This document shows, piece after piece, positions 54,999 to 64,000 of a stretch of 64,000 bases of DNA. The stretch comes from Mycogone perniciosa. Lineage: Eukaryota; Ascomycota; Sordariomycetes; Hypocreales; Hypocreaceae. How positions within the stretch are numbered: the stretch's first letter is position 1; the number at the start of each line of letters is the position of its first letter. The DNA lies in the NCBI GenBank assembly GCA_025331125.1, contig JAOALB010000109.1:62001-126000 (forward strand), given 5' to 3'. Below the pieces are notes generated by a model. The model was not told the origin of the DNA, did not search any database, and saw only the letters and a list, made by a program, of their open reading frames with translations. The translations under genes were made by a program, and so were the position numbers.

Positions 54999-56655
54999 GG
55001 TTATAAACTTTAGTTCTGGCGACGACGGAATATCAGGTCTGGAAAAGGTGATGGTACGTTGAGAGTTCAAGCGAGTGTGCAGAACGGGGGCGGTTGGATG
55101 TTTGTGAATGGAAGAGAGGATGGCTGAAAGTAAAGGGGGAAGAGTCCGAAATGTCCAGACGGGGCGGGACGTTAACTTTATATACTTGGAAGTCACTGGT
55201 GGAAGGTTCCCGCCGCACGTTAGTCGGCCGTATTCGTCCACGACCTCACATCTTGTCCACACTCTGCGGTCGAGAACTAACATGCCCACACCTCCCGCGA
55301 CAATCACCCGAGCCTACCAGACTCCCCTATACATTGGATGTCGAAAAATGGTTACGCCTTGCCGGCATGGAGTCAAGAGTGTGGCATGGGAACTCGTGAT
55401 GTGCTCTCTCCGAGCCTTGATGAGGTCTCGTGTCTCGCCCACGCCTCTTCCCATGCATGCCTCCGCGTGCTGCTTCAACCCCTAGCCATTCACGGCCCTG
55501 AGAGGCACGTATGCCTTGGCAAGACGCAAGATGTTGGCCGCATGATTCGTGTTCATAGCGAGGGAGCTGGAGTGTTAGGTGAAAGAGCAGCATTTCTTAT
55601 CTCCGCGGAGTGAAGGCAATCTCGCGTACCTGATGCCTGTGTTGATTCTTGTGGCTCCCAAGTCTGAGTTGGGATACCTGTGATCTTGCCCGTGTTATCA
55701 AGCGGCATGACATGTTGGGATAGGGTTGATTGTCTAGAAACTGTGTGATCAAGCATCTGACGAGTCGTGTGTTGCTGTGGGTGTTGCTGTAGCAAGTTGG
55801 GCATCCGGGCCGGGACATGTAGTGATAGCCGCAGACTAACAGCTTTTGTGCATAGCAATGATGTTCCGACAGTTGCTGTCGTTGCCATCCGTCGTCGTTG
55901 CCGCTTTTGTGCTGCCAGCTCCAGGAGATTTGCGGATGTAAGCACTCAACTATTCATGGCTTGATACCTGAAAAATCGCTTTCAGCTACCTCTTGCTATG
56001 GTAGGCAATCCCTATCGACTCCCAAGCGAAGTGAGTTGGGGCTGGATAGCACCGATCAGGAGAGCATTGAGGCGCCTGCCCAACACAGAGGGAGTTGCAT
56101 TGCCTCCACCTTGGCGGACCTAAACCCAAACTTCAGCAGGTGACAATCGGACATATCTAGCACATGGCTGAGGTCTATAACAACCTGAGAGCTGGCAAAG
56201 ATATTAAGGGAACTTTGGCTTGCTAGGATATCTCTCGAAGGAGGCGATCGAACTCGACAGAACTTCATAGTGAATGCCGCTCAAAGCACTTTGTGGCTTT
56301 CAATTGCTATATCGGATTCTGTGATCTGTAATGCACCCTATATTCCACTAACCAGAAGAAGTCGCATAGAAAAACTCCTGCAGCTTGCTCTGGATGGCGT
56401 CGTTCGGAAGCTCCCTTTGGAAGACATTGTGAATGAAATTGAAACGAAATTGGCTCTATGGGAATAGAAAAGAGGGCAGTGATTTGCTAGTAATAAGTAA
56501 AAGCCTAAACCGTTCAATTTCAATATATTATATGGGTGCCTATAGCCATAGTGTCGCACGGCCAAATGCGCCATACAGCAAAAGCGAAGTGCAAGCACCA
56601 GCGGGTCTGCTGATGTGCCGTGTATAATCGTAACACAAAGGCTTTGCGCTAGCAA
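54999..56655. other. Intergenic, no gene seen
   Basis: Moderate-GC sequence with overlapping short open stretches on both strands and no motif, splice structure or family resemblance. Confidence 0.4.
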
Positions 56656-58995
56656 CTATATATTAACTTTGTATCTATTAAATATATCGTACTTATGAAT
56701 GCTGGCCAAATGATGCTGGAAGGCCCCGAGAGCATGGAACATAATTCCTTTTTCCTTACAGCATGGTTCAGGACACGCCACAGAGCGCTCGCCAATGCCT
56801 TTGAGGTGTTTGGCGATGAGATGATCTCGTGCTCGATAAGCGGAGAAGAACTGATGTAATCGTTGGCTCCGAGATAATGCCTCATTCCAGAAACACATAA
56901 AACACTGGTTTTTGCCACATTCCTTTGGCAAATCCTCCTTTGTGGTTGTTACCGTCGCCGCGGATCTTGGTTGCCTCGGCTCTCTCTTCTCTCCAAGAGC
57001 CATCATCGCATGTGTTGTGAATATTCGGTGTTTTAGTTTTGTCTCTTCATCCGAGCCGCTTGTATCGGCACAAATGAGTTCGGCTAGCAGCCTCCGCTCC
57101 TCTAAGCAGTAGGAGGGCTGGTGTTGCCAGGCCTCCATCTCTAGGTCGAGGAACTGGCTCTCGTTCCTGAGCTGTGCGTTGATCTCAATGGTGTTGATTG
57201 TATCAAAAAAAAACTTTCTTGTGTTGTGTTTCGCCAATTTGCGAAGGTATGCTCTCGCTGAGAGCACTTTGGCTTGAGCATCGTGGTACATCTCATACAG
57301 CTTAGTACCGGCTTCCTTCGCCGCCTTGATAGTCCCAGATTCGCTGCGAACTTCTTCCGCGTAAACATCACGCATTTCGATCAGGCGAGCGAGAGCTGGG
57401 TCCGTCTTGATCTTCTCAAGTTCGGCAGGGCTGGCAACTGTAGGGGCTCTTGGATCGGCATATCGGCTCATATGGCCCGCCGCTTTTAACAGAGCCTTGT
57501 TCGAAGGGCGTCCGAGGAAAGCGGCTTGCGTGTCGCACTGAACCCGCTGGTTAATGTACATTTGGTATGTCGACGCACTTATGTGGTTCATGACTTGTTG
57601 AAGCTGCGCTTGCGTGGCCACCGCTAATTAAGGTTAGCTTTGCTAAAGTCGTGCACCGACAACATCTCTCACCTTCAACACCCTCGCCTGCACCTCGACG
57701 GATTGTGTATGGCCTCAAAATCTGCATGAAGCCCGTCATCTCACCTAACCTTTGAAGATAATAAAGGTAGGTATGGTACCGGAGAGCTTCAGTGCCGGAT
57801 GTACGGACTGTTCCGTCATATTGCGATACCGCTTGTCGGAATACCGGAATGTCTCTAATGTCCTTTCGCCAGTGAAACTCCAGTGAACGTCGCGGTTCCT
57901 TGACTTTGATTCTGTAAAAGTCTTGAACTGAGCGGATATCCGCCTCGAATGCTTGGTCGAGGAGGGCGATGGCCAGAAAGAGAAGCACCCCGTCAAACAG
58001 CAGGTTATCCACCTCATAAAAGATAAAGGTTTTCCTGTCCAGATAGTATCAGTAGTTGCACGGGATGACATTCTGGGTGACTAACGGGTTTTCCCTGCGC
58101 TTCCACCCTTTGGTGTATCTTAGCGTCACCTCCATCACCGGAAGATCCCCCCCACCTTCAACGTTCTTAAGAAGGATCAGTTTGACATCCCTGTAGCAAA
58201 TCGTCTTGAAATCATCCTCCTCTGGGTCCCATTCGGTCGCATACTTTGTCTTCGCATCTTCATCCTTCTGGCCCAAATAATGATCGTCAATGGCACCCTT
58301 GCTCAGCTTCCTGTAAACGAGAACACGGGGTCGTGTTGCGGTATATGCCTGGATCAGAATCAAGAGTGCCAACTGCACTCGTTGGCGCTCATCAGGAAAG
58401 ATCGAATTGTCATGGACCCAATGATGATATTGGACCAGGTACACATCATCAACATTCATCACAGGCTTCTCGTTCACGGATGTGTCGAGCTTGTACGTAG
58501 TCGTGAGATACCCGTTGATGTACTAATCTCATATAAGCAACCATTGAGACGCACTATAAAACCAATTTCAGGGACAGACACACATTCATAATCTCCTCAT
58601 TTCCCTCTCTATCAAAATCCACGCCCACAGACTTCCGATAGACTTGAAAGAGGATTCGTTTATATGTCTGCACAGTGCTCCTCTTCTTTATATCGGCATG
58701 ATTATCTAGCATCCATTGAAGAAACGTCATGAAATGTTCTTGGGCTGAATTTTCGAGATGGGACTTTGGATCGACTTGGAGGTAGGCGCAATATCTGACT
58801 TGCTTTAGCATCATGGACAACGAGCAATATAGCTTCAGCATACTGTCTCCATTTTTTTAAGACGCAATTCATGTTGATCTTTGTGGTATCGGCATGCTCT
58901 CTTTTCACAGTGCCCTGCTCAGCGAGGCGCCGCTGTGTCGACCGGTAGTAGTCAGGCGAGTGTTGCACCCGCAGTGCTCTTTTTTGGACGGTCAT
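56656..58995 (-). CDS. DUF3435 tyrosine recombinase (Starship captain family)
   Basis: Five exons, 58995-58844, 58794-58584, 58522-58086, 58034-57673 and 57623-56656, sum to 2,130 nt, 709 aa, every junction GT-AG and in frame. The N-terminal core-binding part has WRQYCAYLQVDP, FLQWMLDN and the KPVMNVDDVYLVQYHHW block typical of DUF3435. Catalytic residues can be placed: Arg in TATRP (R185), Tyr and Arg in RPYTIRRG (about Y376, R379/R380), and Tyr in TYQMYIN (Y410) beside LQQVMNH. After it come RVQCDTQAAFLG and two Cys/His clusters (CFMCFWNEAL; CPEPCCKEKG...FQHHLASIH) that look like zinc fingers. DUF3435 proteins include the captains that move Starships and lie at the element's 5' end reading inward. 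Here inward means toward lower coordinates. An apparent TGA after NVIPCNY lies in an intron (58035-58085). Confidence 0.9.
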
Positions 58996-60857
58996 GTCTT
59001 GTCTTTGTGTCTTGCCCTCGTTGGAACTGAAGGTCTATGTATAATGCACCTACTGTCTATGGCCGGGTGGCTGTTTAATACATCTTGAATTGCTTAAATA
59101 AAAAAGAGAGGAGGTGGGTCGCCCCTGGATAGCGCCGGCGGCAAGACCGTGGGTGAGTGGGGACACGGCGTTGGCGCTTCGCAAAATGCCCTCTAAAAGC
59201 GGCATCACGTCCTCCAAAAAAGGATGCCACTTCTTCCAAAAAAGGAGGTCCATTTGCGGTAAACCTACACTTTTGCTGTAAGAAAAACGTAAGGTTATCA
59301 AAGACAGATAAAGAGACATAAAAGAGAGGATAAATGGACTCGAAATTAAGAAAAATAGTCAATTCTTTGGGACTTTTCCAAGTCTATATATGAAGCATTG
59401 ACGATATCCTATCTCTATAACGGCCGCAAGGGAGTAGAGACATATTTGTTTCACCCCTCCCCCCCTTACAGCTAGTCAGCTGCTCATCGATACGAAGATG
59501 ATAGTGGTAGCAAACATACTCGTAAACAAAAATTACTGTCATGGGGTGCTCTGATTGGTGCCTCTGTCGAGCTTGAGCTACCTATTCGTGTTACATCCGT
59601 GTTTCCCAGAGCATGCCACGCCTTGTTCCCATTTCATCTAGACATCATCTAAACCCTTGCTACATGTAGGCGACGCCGACAAAAACGGCCCACGCGGGAA
59701 TTGACTCGCCCAACTTAGCTCTCACATGGCGAACCAATCCCCCCTGTTTTTTTTGTTAGCACTTAGTGAAAAGTAGCTACCCAAAAGGGTAATTGTGGAA
59801 AGCATCGTTCATATATCTCCTGGAGAGTGAAATGTCGGCGATGAAACTGTTTTCATCTTAGTCTTTTTTTTAATTACTATTTACGACCGCTCTGTATCTA
59901 GAGGTAGGTAGGAGCCAGGGGTCTAGATCCTGTTCGCTACGTTTCGCTGGACAAAGTTTGCATCTAAGTAAACTATACGAGTAGGATTCGTTGTTATATA
60001 GCGCAGTGTCTCACTCCGCATTGACATCGAAGAGTCTCTAAAACCTCAATACTCATCTACCCTTTTCACCTGTGTGATGGTACCATCAAAATATCAGTAA
60101 TCGCTTTCCACCAACATTTCGTACGAGAACTAGTTCAAAACTGACAAGGCAAGCCTCCTTTCCAGCCCTGTAGGGCCCTGCAGGTAACTTTGAGAAATCA
60201 AGTCAGGGGAGGCGTGGCTGAAATGCAGGTCCACATGAAAACACACCCCGGACTAGTAGAGCCAGTGGATCTTAAAATCTGACAAGGCTATAGACCGCGG
60301 CGAACGCTGAACACTTCAATCTGACTAGCCCTAATTCCAGCTTGAGGGAGTCTAGCTTGAATTGATTAACTAAAATAAGTATACGGAGTACTGGTCTAAT
60401 ACTTCGTAGCCGACCAAGCGATTACTCCCACAATATGCTTCCTGGCCAATACAATAAATAGAAATCCTAACTCTATATACTTACTTAGGCCAGAGTTGTC
60501 CCAAGGTTATCTCGAAGCTACTCTAAAATTGTAAAAGACTATTGAATTGCTTGGCCTGAATTGACCTAGCCTGGATTGTGTTCAGCGTTGACCGCGGCTC
60601 ATGCTCGCTCTTGGCAGATCATCAGCACCGAGGCGATCATTTGTCGTGATAACGGTCGGGATTTGATAAATCCGCTTCCTATGGGATTGTATTACTAACA
60701 GAAAAACTTACCTGTTTAGTTCATCTTTCGAGTTACCAGGCCATTTCTACGAATCACGTCATCACTTTTCTTTGTTCATTGTCTCTGTTTGAGTCGCCCA
60801 GGTGTTGAATTTTTGGGTCTGGTCTCTTAGTGAAGAGGTCAGAAAAGAAACGGCAAG
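58996..60857. other. Divergent intergenic region, possible element edge
   Basis: Separates the recombinase (minus) from the HR-PKS (plus). If the recombinase is a captain, the 5' end of its element should fall here. A C8 run near 59459 and TACGGAGTA at 60382-60390 are present. No terminal repeat could be recognised by eye and no gene is seen. Confidence 0.45.
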
Positions 60858-61178
60858 ATGGCGATTGAGAAACATGGTGATATTCACATCGCTATCACTG
60901 GATTGGCATGTCGATTGCCAGGCGAAGGTAGCAACTTGCAGCGCTTTTGGGATTCAATATGTAACGGCACATGTAAGTCCTTAACTTGCGTAACCCCCAG
61001 CTTGATAGTAATAACCTAGAGAGTAACGTTCCACCAGCGGCATGGTCAGAGATACCAAAAGACAGATTTAGCCGTGATGCCTTCCCCGCTCCTATCCCTC
61101 AAGGGGCGCACTTCCTCCGAGAAGACATCTCACTCTTCGATGCTGCTTTCTTCCGCATCTCCTACGCCGAAGCTCAAG

Positions 61179-61210
<32 letters not shown>

Positions 61211-64000
61211 GTCGTCTACGAGGCTCTGGAAGCCGGTGGATATCCCATTGAGTCTCTATCGGGAACCACCACTGGTGTGTATATGGGCCAGTTTACGAGC
61301 GATTACAAGGAGCTCGTCTGTAAAGATGCGGAGTCGGCGCTACCGTTCTCGGTGACTGGGCTGCAACCAACATCGCTGGCGAACCGGATATCGTGGTTGC
61401 TTGACTTGAAGGGGCCGAGTTTTACAATGGATACGGCGTGCTCGTCGAGTCTAGTAGCACTACATCTGGCATGTCAAAGCTTGAAGATGGGGGAATCACA
61501 AATGGCAATTGTAGGTGGCGGTAATCTGATGATTAGCCCGGACATGTTCATCTTTGAAAAGGCCCAGGGGTTCTTGTCACCGGACGGCAAGTGCAAGACG
61601 TTTGACAAGTCGGCCAACGGTTATGGCAGAGGCGAAGGCTTTGCGGTAGTAGTACTGAAGCGTCTTGAAGATGCATTAGCGGCCGGGGATGCAATTCGGG
61701 CAGTAATTAGGGGAACTGCAACGAATCAAGATGGTCATACCAAGGGATTTACCCTGCCGAGCTCGGATGCCCAGATGAGTTTGATACGGAGTGTGTATCG
61801 ATCTGCTAGACTTGACTTTGACGAGACAGGCTATGTCGAAACACATGGAACCGGCACGAAAGCTGGAGACTTGGAAGAGACGACAGCACTGTCGAGAACA
61901 TTAGCGAGAGCGTGCCCCGATGGGAAGAAATTGATCATTGGATCGGTCAAGTCGAATATCGGCCATCTCGGAGCTGCTGCTGGACTTGCAGGGGTCATGA
62001 AGAGTGTCATGATGCTTGAGACAGGCAAAATTCCACCGAACATCCACTTGCATAATCCGAACCCAAACATTCCATTTGATGAGTGGAACCTCAATGTTCC
62101 AACTTCGGTGATGGAATGGCCGAGCGCGGGTCTTCGTCGTATCAGTGTCAACTCGTTTGGATACGGAGGATCAAATGCACACATCATTCTAGATGATGCG
62201 CACAACTACTTCGAGCAGAATCGCCTTCAAGGGACACACAATACGGAGACACCGGTTAAACAATTCATTAGGAGTATTGATGAAGCCGCAATTGGAACAT
62301 ATCGCATCTTTACTACCAGCGCCCAGGATAAAGACGGCATAGGACGAGTGAAAAAGGCACTGGCCGCCTTTTTAGAAAGCAAGGCCACGACTCTAGAGAC
62401 ACTGCAAGACAGCACCGAATACCTCGAAAATATTGCCTACACTCTCAGTGACCATCGATCTCATCTCCAGTGGAAGACTTTTTGCGTCGCCTCCTCCATC
62501 GAGGAACTCATCACCGCCCTATCCTCCCAAAACAGCGTCCCACCTATTCATCTGTCTTCCCGCAAGCCTCACATAGCCTTTGTCTTCACTGGCCAAGGCG
62601 CTCAGTGGGCTACCATGGGAATGGAGCTGATGAGCTACCCGACCTTCAGGGAGAGCATCCATGCCGCGGATCGTCACCTAAAGACTCTTGGATGCGAATG
62701 GTCCGCTGAAGAGGAGCTCTCTAGGGGCAAGTCCAAGTCCAAGCTAATGAATGCTTTGTACAGCCAGGCGCTCTGCACAATACTGCAGGTCGCACTGATA
62801 GATCTAGTGCAGCAATGGGGAATTTTTCCCAGAGGCCGTGGTTGGACACTCGAGCGGAGAGATTGGCGCAGCGTACTGTTTAGGGGCACTCTCTAGGGAG
62901 GATGCTTGGAAAGTTGCGTATTTCAGAGGTGTAATGTCTTCGAAGCTGAGGAGCTCTGGACTTGAGGGTGCAATGATTGTACTGGGAACATCTCCTGAAG
63001 ATGCCACTAAGATCATTGCTGAGATAGCTCCCAACAAGGTTCACATTGCGTGCATCAACTCGCCCAAATCTGTCACGCTATCGGGTGACGCAGACGCAGT
63101 GGACTTGGTACTCCGAATTCTCCAGGAGAAAGGCGTCTTTGCACGCAAGTTACAAGTTGACACAGCGTACCACTCGCCTCACATGCAGACAGTCGCGCGC
63201 GAGTACTTTGACTCAATCATCGACATTGCCACTATCACGCCCAGAGCAGGCTGTAACATGTACTCTAGCGTGACGGGAGAGGCCGTCGAAGCGGATGAAT
63301 TGGGAGCCGTGTACTGGGTGAGGAACTTGATGTCACCCGTTCGCTTTGCGCCTGCGATCCAGCAGCTCGCAAAGCAAGAGAAGGGGCTAGATATTCTGGT
63401 TGAAGTAGGTCCTCATTCGGCGCTACAGGGCCCGTCGACGCAGAGTCTGCAGGGCATGGGCGTTGTCAACATGCCGTACTATTCAGTCCTTACCAGGTTC
63501 CAGAACGGTATCGAGACGGCTCTGAACCTCGTGGGGATACTTTCTACTCATGGGTACCCGATTAGATTTCGTGAGGTGAATCAGACAAGGAAGACGGCGC
63601 GACTGCTAGTCAACCTTCCTTCATACCCTTGGAATCACTCCCAGAGCCATTGGGCTGAGTCGCGAGTGGCGAGGGAGTATCGCTTGAGATCATCTCCTTA
63701 TAATCCTCTGCTGGGAGCAAAAGCGCCGAGCTTTGTTAGTGGAGAGCATGTGTGGAGGCGTCGGATTCTACTTGCCGACCAGCCCTGGATCGCGGACCAC
63801 AAGATCCAGGGGACGGTGTTTTATCCAGCAGCTGGATTCCTGGCTTCTGCCATTGAGGCAGCGCTATCTATTGCTGAGATAGGGCGAGAGGTTTCCAAAT
63901 TCCGACTGAGAGACGTTCACCTCAAGACGGCTCTGGCAATCGAGGAAACCGATCATATTGAGTACACTGTCAGCCTTCGACCGTATTCTGCGGCGACCCA
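60858..64000 (+). pseudogene. Highly reducing PKS, 5' part (KS-AT-DH...), frameshifted, cut by window end
   Basis: Exon 1 is 60858-60972 and exon 2 starts at 61038 after a 65-bp intron. KS is complete: IAITGLACRLPG, DTACSSS (Cys173), THGTGT (His308) and NIGHLG (His348). AT begins VFTGQGAQW. At 62826-62830 (TTTTTCCC) one base is extra: in the reading frame so far translation goes off course after WGIFP and stops at 62894-62896. In the next frame the AT continues at once with GHSSGE, AYHSPHM and, from about 63690, a DH domain with HKIQGTVFYP. That frame is open to the window end. HR-PKSs make reduced aliphatic chains and sometimes feed NR-PKSs. The nearest NR-PKS is 40 kb away, so a link is unsupported. 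The frameshift may be a true mutation or a homopolymer error; ER, KR and ACP would lie beyond the window. Confidence 0.85.

Noticed and set aside
58054..58085. Apparent TGA stop in the recombinase after NVIPCNY
   Set aside because: A 51-bp GT-AG intron at 58035-58085 with a CTGAT branch removes it and joins ENP to KTFIFYEV, the expected family sequence.
58795..58843. Apparent frameshift in the recombinase N-terminus
   Set aside because: A 49-bp intron (GTATGC...CAG) restores WRQ-YCAYLQ in frame.
60858..64000. HR-PKS as partner of the NR-PKS in one benzenediol-lactone pathway
   Set aside because: The genes are 40 kb apart with unrelated DNA and a recombinase between, the HR-PKS is frameshifted, and the NR-PKS SAT block gives no specific evidence of a long starter.

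Overview
The window is genomic DNA of a filamentous ascomycete (Pezizomycotina). Genes are split by short introns (about 46-101 bp, GTRNGT donors, CTRAY-like branch sites, YAG acceptors). They encode fungus-specific families: iterative PKSs, DUF3669, FunK1 kinases, a LaeA-like methyltransferase and a DUF3435 recombinase. The 9-mer TACGGAGTA recurs between genes at both window edges. The species cannot be named from sequence alone. All splice models are read by eye.

Region 1 (1-10.3 kb): a GT31-like glycosyltransferase with a C-terminal PAN/apple-like tail, a DUF3669 protein, a tRNA-Asn(GTT) gene split by a 60-nt insert that looks like a spliceosomal intron, and about 3.8 kb with no convincing gene.

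Region 2 (10.3-25 kb): an aromatic polyketide cluster. It has an amidohydrolase/decarboxylase gene broken by one TAG codon, a free-standing ACP-thioesterase, a five-exon non-reducing PKS (SAT-KS-AT-PT-ACP-TE, 2,038 aa), and one long gene joining a flavin-dependent halogenase to an O-methyltransferase (953 aa, AoiQ-type). The expected product is a chlorinated, O-methylated aromatic polyketide. The PKS's own TE has Tyr where the catalytic His should be, while the separate ACP-TE keeps its triad, so release may work in trans.

Region 3 (26.5-59 kb): accessory DNA. It holds a decayed FunK1 kinase, several lineage-specific hypothetical genes, a LaeA-like methyltransferase, a microprotein, a multipass membrane protein whose start lies in a perfect 45-bp inverted repeat, a Cps1-like GT2 glycosyltransferase, an 815-aa REase-plus-kinase (Crinkler-like) protein, transposon relics, and two arrays of a GTTACYRGTAAC-like motif about 24 kb apart. 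At its right edge is an intact five-exon DUF3435 tyrosine recombinase (709 aa), the family of Starship 'captains', pointing left. By Starship convention the cargo would lie to its left, so this region, possibly including the PKS cluster, may be a giant mobile element. No element ends were identified.

Region 4 (60.8-64 kb): the first 3.1 kb of a highly reducing PKS (KS-AT-DH, cut by the window end) with a one-base frameshift just before its AT active site.
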